DNA of 64,000 bases, from the NCBI RefSeq assembly GCF_964291045.1, contig NZ_OZ197277.1, positions 310,001-374,000 of the forward strand, read 5' to 3'. Source of the DNA: PALSA-1444 sp964291045 (GTDB lineage Bacteria > Chlamydiota > Chlamydiia > Chlamydiales > Rhabdochlamydiaceae). The position numbers and the translations under genes were made by a program. Under the pieces are notes generated by a model. That model saw nothing but the letters and a program-made list of their open reading frames with translations, ran no database searches and was not told the origin of the DNA. Positions 16,692 to 25,671 of the stretch are shown one piece after another; position 1 is the stretch's first letter; each line of letters opens with the position of its first letter.

Positions 16692-19600
16692 ATGGATATT
16701 AATACAAATATATTAACTAGTGCTGGCTTCACTAAAATTCCACTCTGCTCCGCTAACTCCATGAATGATAAAGTACGACTTTATTCTTTTTTAGATCACA
16801 CTTCAAAGAGCCTTTTAAACACTCAAGAAGCATTGCAGAAACAGTTTAAGAAAGGAAGAATTTATGAAGGAAATATTGAACAATTAGACCAAGATATTAA
16901 ATTAAATCCATATCTTCTCAAAACAGCCAATAGCTTGAAGTTGATTTCAAAAGAAGATACTCTTCAATTACAACAAAAAATATTTTATCCCATTGAGTTC
17001 ACACAAGAGGTGTGTCAAAATACAACCAGTAAGAGAAAAGATGTCTCTATACAACATAGTAATGTACTAAATAATCCAGATCCATCTACCTTATTAAAAT
17101 CTTATGAGAGAAACTATTTTCTTCTATCAATCGATAATTTTATAAATAAGAGCTCTAGATTAAGAAAGCGACTCATTTCAGAAGTGTGGTTTACAACATT
17201 ATTGTTGATATCATGTTTCTATCAATTTCTTAAGATGTTTGCTATTGTATTTAAGGTAATTTTCTACTATGGGCTAAGGGATTATGATAGGGTAATTGAG
17301 TGTCTTGAAAAATATTTAATAATCGCTCTGCAGCTTAAAAACCGAGCAGCAGAAGGGAATATTTATGTCATATTGGGAAGTGTCTACATCCATTTAGGAG
17401 AGCATGGTAAAGCGATTCAGTACCTTGAGAAATCCTTAGCAATTGCTCTAGAGCTTAAGGGCCAAGTAAGGGAAGGGAGAGCTTATGGCAATTTGGGATA
17501 TAGCTACTATAAATTAGGTGAGTACCATACAGCGATCCAGTATCATGAGAAAGCCTTAGCAATTGCTCTAGAGCTTAAAGACCAAGTAAGAGAAGGGAGT
17601 GCTTATAACAATTTGAGAAGTGCCTACGACGATTTAGGAGAGCATGGTAAAGCGATTCAGTACCATGAGAAAGCCTTAGTAATTGCTATAGGGCTTAAAG
17701 ACCAAGTAAGAGAAAGGAATGTTTATTGCGATTTGGGATATAGCTACTATAAATTGGGTGAGTACCATAAAGCGATCGAGTACTATGAGAAAGCCTTAGT
17801 AATTGCTATAGGGCTTAAAGACCAAGTAGGAGAGGGGAGTGCTTATGGTAATTTGGGATATAGCTACTATAAATTAGGTGAGTACCATAAAGCGATCCAG
17901 TATCATGAGAAAGCCTTAGCAATTGCTCTAGAGCTTAAAGACCAAGTAAGAGAAGGGAGTGCTTATAACAATTTGAGAAGTGCCTACGACGATTTAGGAG
18001 AGCATGGTAAAGCGATTCAGTACCATGAGAAAGCCTTAGTAATTGCTATAGGGCTTAAAGACCAAGTAGGAGAGGGGAGTACTTATGGTAATTTGGGATA
18101 TAGCTACTATAAATTAGGTGAGTACCATAAAGCGATCGAGTACTATGAGAAAGCCTTAGTAATTGCTATAGGGCTTAAAGACCAAGTAAGAGAAAGGAAT
18201 GTTTATTGCGATTTGGGATATATCTACTATAAATTAGATGAGTACCATAAAGCGATCGAGCGCTATGAGAAAGCTTTAGCAATTGCTATAGGTCTTAAAG
18301 ATCAAGTAAAAGAAGGGAATGTTTATCGCAATTTGGGATATAGCTACTATAAATTAGGTGAGTACCATAAAGCGATCGAGTACTATGAGAAAGCCTTAGT
18401 AATTGCTATAGGGCTTAAAAACCAATTACTAGAAAAGGCTGCTTACAGCAATTTGGCAAGTGCCTACGCTTTTTTAGGAGAGTATCATAAAGTGATCGAG
18501 TGCTGTGAGAAAGCCTTAACGATTGCTTTAGAGCTTAAAGACCAAGTAATAGAAGGGAATGTTTATTGCGATTTGGGAGATGCCTACATCCATTTAGGAG
18601 AGCATGGTAAAGCGATCGAATGCTGTGAGAAAGCCTTAGCAATTACTATAGGGCTTAAAGACCAAGGAGTAAAAGGAATCGTTTATTGCAATTTGGGAAG
18701 TGCCTACACCCATTTAGGTGAGCCCCATAAAGCGATCGAGTGTTGTGAGAAAGCCTTAGCAATTACTATAGGGCTTAAAGACCAAGGAGTAAAAGGAATC
18801 GTTTATTGCAATTTGGGAAGTGTCTACGTTTTTTTAGGAGAGTATCATAAAGCGATTGAGTGCTGTGAGAAAGCCTTAACGATTGCTTTAGAGCTACAAG
18901 ATAAAGTATGGGAAGGAAGGGCTTATGGTGGGTTGGGAGCTGCCTACATTCATTTAGGAGAGTATCATAAAGCGATCGAGTGCTGTGAGAAAGCCTTAGC
19001 AAGTGCTTTAGAGCTACAAGATAAAGTATGGGAAGGAAGGGCTTATGGTGGGTTGGGAGCTGCCTACATTCATTTAGGAGAGTATCATAAAGCGATCGAG
19101 TGCTGTGAGAAAGCCTTAGCAAGTGCTCTAGGGCTTAAAGACCAAATATTAGCAGGGACAGCTTACAGCAATTTAGGAAGTGCCTACAGTTATTTAGGAG
19201 AGCATCATAAAGCGATCGAGTGCTGTGAGAAAGCCTTAGCAATTGCTCTAGGGCTTAAAGACCAAATATTAGCAGGGACAGCTTACAGCAATTTAGGAAG
19301 TGCCTACACTCAGTTAGGAGAGTATTATAAAGGGATCGAATGCTGTGAGAAAGCCTTAGCAGTTACTCTAGGGTTTAAAGACCAAGTAGTAGCAGGGATA
19401 GCTTACAACAGTTTGGGAAACGCCTACACTCGGTTAGGAAAATATCATAAAGCGATCGAGTGTTGTGAGAAAGTCTTAATGATTGCTTTAAAGCGTAAAT
19501 CTCAATTATTAGAAGGGATAGCTTATATCAATTTGGGAAGCGCTCATTTTTGTTTAGAAAAGGACGATCAGGCAGAAGATTATTTTGTTAAAAGCCTTAA

Positions 19601-20954
19601 TATTTCAGCTTTTTTACAGCTTAATACAAATAAGCCTCAATGGCAAGTAACAATATTTGAGAGGTTATCACTGCCTTATATTAACCTTGAAAGATTATTA
19701 TTAGAGAAAAAAGAAAATAGAAAAGCGTTAGAAATTTCTGAAATGAGACGCGCCCGAGCGCTCTCTTCTCTTTTATCTAAAAAGCTTAATGTCCATGAGA
19801 ACCAAGACTCTTTTCTTACTCCTCTTTCACTTGGAAAAATGCAAGAGCTTGCTAGAAGAATTCAGGCAACATTTATTGTTTATTCTCTTCTATGTTTAGA
19901 TAAAGAGCAAATTATTCAAGCTTGGATTGTGTCTTATCAAGAAAATTATTTTCACTTAATTTCTCTACCCATTCCAAATGATGTATCCTCTGATATGGAT
20001 CGATTTTTTGAAAAATTCCCCTATCAAGCAGAAGGTAAACGTCCGACAAGAGGATGTAAGAACCCCAGTAAGCAGTTTGAGGAAAATCTCGCTTCGTGGT
20101 ATGACCTATTAATTGCTCCTCTAGAACAATACCTTCCTTCTCAAGACTCGGGAGAGACGCTTACCTTTATTCCTGATGGATTGTTAGCTCATCTTCCTTT
20201 TGGAGCACTTTACAATAAAGCCAATGGAAAATACCTCATTGAAAGCTATCCTATAGCAATTGCGCCCTCTATTCAAGTGCTCTCACTTCTTGATCAATTG
20301 CCTAAAGAGTCTGCTCCTCAAGCCCTTCTCATGGGGAATCCCACAACTCTTCAGAAAGAAGATAATCAACTAGGACAATCTGAGCATGAAGTGCAAGATA
20401 TCATTGCTCCTTTGATGCAGATTCCTGATGTTAAAGTACTAACTCAGAAAGAGGCAACAGTAGAAAATCTATTTAAGCACGCCTCTCATGCAAAATGGAT
20501 GCACATTGCATGTCATGGAGTGGCTGAGCAAAAGCCACTAAATGATCCTTACTCTGTTTTTGAAGGGTTTTTTAAATTAGCTCCCGGTGAACAATATCCG
20601 CTAGGACAACTTCATGCAAAAGATATCAATGAGCTTGCACTCACAGCTGATCTTGTTTTTATGAGTGCATGTCATCTAGGGAGAGGTAACCTTAAACAAG
20701 AGGGAAGTATTGGCCCTATTTGGTCGTTTTTAGGATCGGGCGCTAAATCTACAATTGCTAGCTACTGGCCGCTTCCAGAAGGGGACATGACCGTTAAGAT
20801 GGTAGATACATTTTATAGGCATTACTTAGGATTTGAAACTCCTAAGCTGAATAAAGCAAAAGCGCTTCAACAGGCTGTACTTATGGCGATGAAAACAGAG
20901 CGAAATAAACCGCGTCAGTGGGGGGCATTTTTCTTATCAGGGCTCATTGAATAA
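16692..20954 (+). CDS. TPR-CHAT protein (tetratricopeptide repeats plus caspase-like CHAT protease domain)
   Basis: A 1420-residue protein. Residues 1-190 are non-repetitive and include a hydrophobic stretch near 165-190 that could anchor it to a membrane. Residues about 195-975 are roughly 19 tandem 40-residue repeats of the TPR/Kinesin-light-chain-like type (GEYHKAIEYYEKALAIA pattern). Residues about 1050-1420 form a CHAT domain, with the caspase-like dyad His1275 (HIACHG) and Cys1327 (MSACHLG), followed by GSGAKSTIASYWPLPE near the end. CHAT domains are cysteine proteases. TPR-CHAT proteins elsewhere act in regulated cell death or signalling, but the target here is unknown. No gasdermin or partner gene sits next to it. 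The repeats show recent DNA-level duplication. Confidence 0.92.
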   Translation: MDINTNILTSAGFTKIPLCSANSMNDKVRLYSFLDHTSKSLLNTQEALQKQFKKGRIYEGNIEQLDQDIKLNPYLLKTANSLKLISKEDTLQLQQKIFYPIEFTQEVCQNTTSKRKDVSIQHSNVLNNPDPSTLLKSYERNYFLLSIDNFINKSSRLRKRLISEVWFTTLLLISCFYQFLKMFAIVFKVIFYYGLRDYDRVIECLEKYLIIALQLKNRAAEGNIYVILGSVYIHLGEHGKAIQYLEKSLAIALELKGQVREGRAYGNLGYSYYKLGEYHTAIQYHEKALAIALELKDQVREGSAYNNLRSAYDDLGEHGKAIQYHEKALVIAIGLKDQVRERNVYCDLGYSYYKLGEYHKAIEYYEKALVIAIGLKDQVGEGSAYGNLGYSYYKLGEYHKAIQYHEKALAIALELKDQVREGSAYNNLRSAYDDLGEHGKAIQYHEKALVIAIGLKDQVGEGSTYGNLGYSYYKLGEYHKAIEYYEKALVIAIGLKDQVRERNVYCDLGYIYYKLDEYHKAIERYEKALAIAIGLKDQVKEGNVYRNLGYSYYKLGEYHKAIEYYEKALVIAIGLKNQLLEKAAYSNLASAYAFLGEYHKVIECCEKALTIALELKDQVIEGNVYCDLGDAYIHLGEHGKAIECCEKALAITIGLKDQGVKGIVYCNLGSAYTHLGEPHKAIECCEKALAITIGLKDQGVKGIVYCNLGSVYVFLGEYHKAIECCEKALTIALELQDKVWEGRAYGGLGAAYIHLGEYHKAIECCEKALASALELQDKVWEGRAYGGLGAAYIHLGEYHKAIECCEKALASALGLKDQILAGTAYSNLGSAYSYLGEHHKAIECCEKALAIALGLKDQILAGTAYSNLGSAYTQLGEYYKGIECCEKALAVTLGFKDQVVAGIAYNSLGNAYTRLGKYHKAIECCEKVLMIALKRKSQLLEGIAYINLGSAHFCLEKDDQAEDYFVKSLNISAFLQLNTNKPQWQVTIFERLSLPYINLERLLLEKKENRKALEISEMRRARALSSLLSKKLNVHENQDSFLTPLSLGKMQELARRIQATFIVYSLLCLDKEQIIQAWIVSYQENYFHLISLPIPNDVSSDMDRFFEKFPYQAEGKRPTRGCKNPSKQFEENLASWYDLLIAPLEQYLPSQDSGETLTFIPDGLLAHLPFGALYNKANGKYLIESYPIAIAPSIQVLSLLDQLPKESAPQALLMGNPTTLQKEDNQLGQSEHEVQDIIAPLMQIPDVKVLTQKEATVENLFKHASHAKWMHIACHGVAEQKPLNDPYSVFEGFFKLAPGEQYPLGQLHAKDINELALTADLVFMSACHLGRGNLKQEGSIGPIWSFLGSGAKSTIASYWPLPEGDMTVKMVDTFYRHYLGFETPKLNKAKALQQAVLMAMKTERNKPRQWGAFFLSGLIE
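17290..19560 (+). repeat. 120-bp tandem repeats encoding TPR units
   Basis: About 19 copies of a 120-bp unit in phase with the TPR. The blocks beginning near 17521 and 17881 are almost identical over 240 bases (offset 360, three units), and the units near 18901 and 19021 are almost identical (offset 120). This points to recent unequal recombination. Confidence 0.9.
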
Positions 20955-21064
20955 GAGGAGTTATCTTTTTAATAGAATCCTTTACTTAAACTTCAGGGTT
21001 TTTGATAAGGGGATGGTGATTCTTTTGATTGCCTAGAATCTTAGAGAGATAGATACTTTTTTTC

Positions 21065-22708
21065 ATGGGACAGATCCGCGTATTAAATGAAGGAACGATT
21101 AATCAAATTGCAGCAGGAGAGGTTGTTGAAAGCCCAGCATCTGTTGTAAAAGAGCTTGTAGAGAACAGTCTAGATGCAGGAGCCACCTCTATTTGGATTG
21201 AAATTAGAGGAGGCGGCTTTCAGCTGATTGAAGTAGCAGATAACGGGTGCGGCATGAATCAAGACGATGCCATTTTATGCTTTGAAAGACACGCCACTTC
21301 AAAAATTTCTTCCATTAACGATTTAAATGCCTTAAATTCCATGGGCTTTAGAGGAGAGGCGCTAGCCTCTATTGCCTCGATTTCTCATGTAGAGCTCACA
21401 ACGGCTTTAGAAGGGCGCTCTGGAACCTCTGTTGAAATCAGTCACGGCCAAATTAAATCGGTAAAGCCAGCTGCTAGAGCTAAGGGAACAACCTTTTCTA
21501 TTAGATCGCTTTTTTATAATGTTCCTGCGAGGAAGAAATTTCAAAAATCATCTACAGCGACAGGAGCAGAAATCTATAAATGCATCCTCTCTTTAGCGCT
21601 TGCCAATCCTCATGTGGGGTTTGAGTTAACAGTTGGTGAGGGGATTTCTCTTACAGTCCCAGCTTCTCATGAATCTACTTTTATTCATCAGCTTGAACAA
21701 CGGATTGATCACCTTTTTGAAGACGCCTTTTTACAAAATAAACGGGCCATTTCTGCTGAAAAAGAAGGGTATCATCTAAAAGGGTTCTTAGGGTCTCCAA
21801 CAGATGATAGAGCCAATAAAACAGGGCAATATTTATATGTAAATGGAAGATCTGTTTTCTCTCCTTTAGTATCTGATGCAGTTAAATCAGGATACGGGCA
21901 AAGAATCGATACAAGAAGGCATCCTATTTTTGTGCTGCATCTCACGGTTCCTCAAGATAAAGTTGATGTGAACGTTCATCCTCAAAAGCAACAGGTGAGG
22001 TTTGAAGAAGAGGGGTTTATCTATCAATTTTTACAAACAGCTACCCATGCAGCTCTTCAAGATACCCCTATTCAAAGAGAAGACTCTTCTTTAGGCCAGT
22101 TACCAAGGTTTCAAGAAAATGTCAATGCGCCTTCTTTCCTCACAGCTCCGCTTTTGATCCGGGAGAGTTTAGATGACAAATCACTTCCTTTAGTGAAAGA
22201 GCCTGAAGTGATCGCTCTTTTTAAAGTGTATTTAATTTTAAATGAAAGCTCTTTATCTCCTCCTCAAGAGGGCCTTGTATGGGTGCATCTTCAACGCGCG
22301 CATGAGTGGCTTTTACAAAGGGAATTTTTTGCCCGGCCTATTGTAGAGAGATCACAAGGGCTCTTGATCCCTTTACCCCTTATATTAACGCCTCACGAGC
22401 TGAAAATGCTACAGGAGAAAAAACCGTTTTTAGAAGAAGTGGGGTTTACGTTAGAAAGAAGCGGAGAAGATAGCTATTTTGTCCAAGGTCTTCCCTCGTT
22501 TATTCAAGAAAGAGATGCGTTAGATGTCATCCGCCAGCTTCTAGATCAACCAGCTGGGTATCAAATGCTCACTCAGTTTGTGTCTAAAAAGAAAACGCAG
22601 TTTATGTTACAAGAAGCTTTAGCACTTTGGCATAAAGTCAAAGATTTACATAACAAAGAAATCGTCACGTGGGTAGGGTTAGATGCCATTGAAAAACTCT
22701 TTAAATAG
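21065..22708 (+). CDS. mutL: DNA mismatch repair protein MutL
   Basis: A 547-residue GHKL ATPase that links MutS mismatch recognition to downstream strand removal. The N-terminal ATPase motifs are complete: VKELVENSLDAGA near residue 30, DNGCGM, GFRGEALASI and KGTTFSIRSLF; VDVNVHPQKQQVRF closes the transducer domain near residue 305. The C-terminal dimerisation part is short and diverged, with no DQHAxxERxxxE endonuclease motif that I can see. pepP begins 26 bases before its stop. Confidence 0.96.
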   Translation: MGQIRVLNEGTINQIAAGEVVESPASVVKELVENSLDAGATSIWIEIRGGGFQLIEVADNGCGMNQDDAILCFERHATSKISSINDLNALNSMGFRGEALASIASISHVELTTALEGRSGTSVEISHGQIKSVKPAARAKGTTFSIRSLFYNVPARKKFQKSSTATGAEIYKCILSLALANPHVGFELTVGEGISLTVPASHESTFIHQLEQRIDHLFEDAFLQNKRAISAEKEGYHLKGFLGSPTDDRANKTGQYLYVNGRSVFSPLVSDAVKSGYGQRIDTRRHPIFVLHLTVPQDKVDVNVHPQKQQVRFEEEGFIYQFLQTATHAALQDTPIQREDSSLGQLPRFQENVNAPSFLTAPLLIRESLDDKSLPLVKEPEVIALFKVYLILNESSLSPPQEGLVWVHLQRAHEWLLQREFFARPIVERSQGLLIPLPLILTPHELKMLQEKKPFLEEVGFTLERSGEDSYFVQGLPSFIQERDALDVIRQLLDQPAGYQMLTQFVSKKKTQFMLQEALALWHKVKDLHNKEIVTWVGLDAIEKLFK

Positions 22709-23741
22709 AATAGAGGCGGTGTGGAAAGATCAAGAAGCATCTCACTTAGATGCGCTTCTCATTGAAAATCCGATTGACCTTTTTTATCTCACACAGCTTC
22801 ACCTATCAGCTGGATCTCTTCTCATTTTTGAAAAAGGGGCCTATCTTTTTCTTGATGGGAGGTATCTTGAGTATGCAAAAACAATTGATCAAACTTATTT
22901 TGAAGTAAAAGAGCAAAGCGCGCTTAAATCAGCTCTTTTATCTTTTTCTCACATTGGGTTTGATCAGCAGTGGACATCTTACGGCAGGTGGCAAACCTTA
23001 AAAGGCTCAAGAGTAGAGAGCCTCATTCCTCTAAAAGCCCCCGTTCAAAGAGTGCGGGCTGTAAAAGATGCGCATGAATTAGAGCTTTTACAAAGAAGCG
23101 CAAAACTCAATTGGAGAGGATTTGAGCATATCAAATCGTCTTTAAGAGAGGGCGCTACAGAAAAAGAGCTCTCTAAACAGTTTGAGCTATTTTGTTTAGA
23201 AAACGGGGCAGAGAAGATGGCCTTTGATCCCATTATCGCCTTTGGAAAAAATTCTGCCTATCCTCACTACCGAGGGGGACTTGCTACTTTACAGCCTGGA
23301 GATAGCATCATCTGTGATGTGGGGGTTGTGGTAGGGGGGTATCATTCAGATATGACAAGGACTCTTTTTTGGAAAGAGCCGGATCCCCTTCTTCTTAAAG
23401 TGGAAGAAGCTGTTCATGTGGCTTATCAGCAAGCTCTTAAGAGGTGCCATATCGGGGTAGAGGTAGGCTCTCTTGATGATGTGGTGAGAGAAGTGATGAA
23501 GGAGAGGGGATTAGACCCTTATCTTGTGCATAGCTTAGGCCACGGTGTAGGTCTTGATATCCATGAATATCCAAGAATACGGTCTCAAGGAGAAGATCAC
23601 TTTGTTAAATTACAAGAAAACATGGTGATTACAATTGAACCAGGCCTTTATCTTCCAGGTGTTGGAGGGTATCGGTTTGAAAACACCTTAGTGATCACTC
23701 AAGATGGCCCTATGAATTTCTACCCTGAGGAAGACGCCTAA
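22683..23741 (+). CDS. pepP: Xaa-Pro aminopeptidase / M24 metallopeptidase
   Basis: A 352-residue pita-bread-fold peptidase that removes N-terminal residues preceding proline. Metal ligands are visible as Asp in ICDVGVVVGG, Asp in YHSDMTRT, His in HSLGHGVGLDIHE, Glu in ITIEPGLY and Glu in YRFENT. The gene overlaps mutL by 26 bases, so it is translationally coupled; the mutL-pepP order is also that of Chlamydia (CT575-CT574). It converges with the lipoprotein gene 20 bases away. Confidence 0.93.
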   Translation: MPLKNSLNRIEAVWKDQEASHLDALLIENPIDLFYLTQLHLSAGSLLIFEKGAYLFLDGRYLEYAKTIDQTYFEVKEQSALKSALLSFSHIGFDQQWTSYGRWQTLKGSRVESLIPLKAPVQRVRAVKDAHELELLQRSAKLNWRGFEHIKSSLREGATEKELSKQFELFCLENGAEKMAFDPIIAFGKNSAYPHYRGGLATLQPGDSIICDVGVVVGGYHSDMTRTLFWKEPDPLLLKVEEAVHVAYQQALKRCHIGVEVGSLDDVVREVMKERGLDPYLVHSLGHGVGLDIHEYPRIRSQGEDHFVKLQENMVITIEPGLYLPGVGGYRFENTLVITQDGPMNFYPEEDA

Positions 23742-23761
23742 GAAGCTTTTATCCTACCCTC

Positions 23762-25027
23762 TTAGGGATCTCTTTGAGGAACCCCTTTTTCATAAGAAAT
23801 TTGGTGTGTGATATGCCCTGACTCATCAAAAAGAGTCACTATTCCACACCCTTTTTCCACAGTGGAAACGGGATCTGGATCCAAGGGATTAAAATAAGAC
23901 CCTTTGATGAGAAGATTATCTTGATACTCTTCCATGAGCATTAAAGGCCCTTCTTTAAACCAAGCAAAGGCAGATCCTTGTTTTTGATTGTTGAAAAACT
24001 CCCTTTGACTCTCCATTTTTCCATTGATATGCCAGGTGAGAGTAGGACCTGATAGTTTATTTTGTCTCCAGGTGATCATGAGTTTAGGATATAATTCTTG
24101 ATTAATGAGAGTATAAAACCACTCCTCTCCCTCTTTAAACCCATTTTTTAAGGTATAAAGGTGAATGACTCTTCCTTCAGGGTCAAACTCTTTAATAACG
24201 CCCTCTATTTTACCTTGGTGATACGTGATTTCAGAGATGAGCTTACCCTCTTGATAAAGAGACTTAACGCCTTCTCCTTTTTGCACCATTGTGGACAGAA
24301 CTCCTAAAGAAGAGAAGTAAGAGCCTTGGCTAAGAAGTCCTTTTTCATACAGCTCTTCTGATTGAAGATGTCCTAAAGGGCTATAGATGAGAGAGGGGCC
24401 GTGTTTAAGCCCGCTGACATAAGAGGTTTTTTCTAGACAAGTCCCCTCTTGGTCATACACCTTTAAAAGACCATGGATTTCATGGTTATGATAAGGAATC
24501 TCCTTTTGAATGCGCGAAGAGGGGAAGTAGTAAGTCGATATTCCTTCTAATTTCCCTTGTTGATACGGAATCCGGGCTAGTAGGTGCCCTTCTTCATCAA
24601 AGACAAGAGAGTCTCCCTCAAAGACCCATGTCATTTGGGCCACTTCACTTAAATCAGGAGTCCCTTCGATGACATACGCCTGAATTTTTAACTGACCGTT
24701 AGGGTGCCACTCTTGATAGTTTCCATGCGCTCTTCCACTTGTGATTTCTAAATATTGCCACAGGAGGCCGTTGGTATGATAGGTGGTGATTTTAGAGGTG
24801 GTTTTTCCGTGGCTAGCTTTTCCATAAACACGGGTGACTTTTTGATACGGCTGCGGCTTTTCAAAATTATTTGTTTCGTATAAAGCAAGCCGGTCTTTAA
24901 TACTGATGGTTTCAGAAAAACCATTTCGGTCAAGGAGCTGAATGGATGTTAAGGACTCCGGCGCGCTCATCCGAGAAGAGCAGCTACAAAGCACCATCAG
25001 GAGAGTGAAGTAAACATAGTTCATCAT
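23762..25027 (-). CDS. Lipoprotein with MORN/YwqK-type repeats
   Basis: A 421-residue protein. The lipoprotein signal ends in LCSC, with the lipidated Cys at 16. The body consists of repeats of about 22-25 residues with the YwqK/MORN-2 pattern (YHTNGLLWQYLEI, WHPNGQLKIQAYV, FDEEGHLLARIPY, LEGISTYYF). Such proteins are beta-rich surface or periplasmic scaffolds. Its ATGATGA start overlaps the stop of the upstream GspM-like gene. Its place after pepP suggests correspondence to C. trachomatis CT573, by position only. Confidence 0.78.
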   Translation of the reverse strand: MMNYVYFTLLMVLCSCSSRMSAPESLTSIQLLDRNGFSETISIKDRLALYETNNFEKPQPYQKVTRVYGKASHGKTTSKITTYHTNGLLWQYLEITSGRAHGNYQEWHPNGQLKIQAYVIEGTPDLSEVAQMTWVFEGDSLVFDEEGHLLARIPYQQGKLEGISTYYFPSSRIQKEIPYHNHEIHGLLKVYDQEGTCLEKTSYVSGLKHGPSLIYSPLGHLQSEELYEKGLLSQGSYFSSLGVLSTMVQKGEGVKSLYQEGKLISEITYHQGKIEGVIKEFDPEGRVIHLYTLKNGFKEGEEWFYTLINQELYPKLMITWRQNKLSGPTLTWHINGKMESQREFFNNQKQGSAFAWFKEGPLMLMEEYQDNLLIKGSYFNPLDPDPVSTVEKGCGIVTLFDESGHITHQISYEKGVPQRDP

Positions 25028-25671
25028 CGTTCTAAAAGCTCCATATCAATGAGATACACTTTATCTCCTCCCATGACAGATTGTTTAGAGAGTTCAAATC
25101 TCTTAAAACTGTAGGAAGAAGAAGTGTTATCGCAGTTTGGATGATTTTTGATCAAATGGAAAGCAGCAATCAGATCATCTTCATCCATTTGAACAGGATG
25201 AGAGAGGAAATAATAAGGTTTTAAAGAACCTCTATCTTGACTTTTTTCAAAATGGATTTGATGGCGCTCAAGAAACGCTAACCTGTTTTTTAAAGCAAGA
25301 TGAGAGGGAAGTTTTTTCACAAGATGGTGAAGCTTGCTTTTTTCTTTTTGAAGAAGCGGAAGCTGCTCAAGTTGTTTGGGTAAAGAGAGGGGTGAAGAGT
25401 GTGCCTCTTTTTCTAAAGAGGGCGCTATGGCGGAATAGCTACGCAATAAAGAGAGTGTATGGGTGAGGTGGGTGATTTCATGGAGCGTGCTATCAAGAGA
25501 CTGCATTCTTTGAGAGGTGAAAAGACAAAGGGGGAGTAAAGAGAGGAGAGAAAATGCGCAAAAGAGGGCAAGTTTTAAAGGGAAAGAGACCTTCAGCTTC
25601 TCTATTAACGGATAGGAGACTCTTTTTGCAGCGGAAAGGAGAGTGTATAACTGTTTGATGATGAAGTCCAT
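25024..25671 (-). CDS. GspM/PilO-like single-pass inner-membrane protein
   Basis: 215 residues with one membrane segment near 32-52 (LALFCAFSLLSLLPLCLF), a short cytoplasmic N-terminus, and a periplasmic remainder that begins with a helical stretch. This size and topology, directly after a GspL-like gene, fit GspM/PilO of type II secretion platforms. Sequence similarity is not decisive, so the name rests on topology and context. The start overlaps the preceding gene by 67 bases, unusually long but with a good ATG. The stop overlaps the lipoprotein gene start. Confidence 0.55.
   Translation of the reverse strand: MDFIIKQLYTLLSAAKRVSYPLIEKLKVSFPLKLALFCAFSLLSLLPLCLFTSQRMQSLDSTLHEITHLTHTLSLLRSYSAIAPSLEKEAHSSPLSLPKQLEQLPLLQKEKSKLHHLVKKLPSHLALKNRLAFLERHQIHFEKSQDRGSLKPYYFLSHPVQMDEDDLIAAFHLIKNHPNCDNTSSSYSFKRFELSKQSVMGGDKVYLIDMELLER

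Noticed and set aside
18775..19122. 115-codon antisense frame inside the TPR array
   Set aside because: It mirrors the 120-bp repeat and has no independent features.
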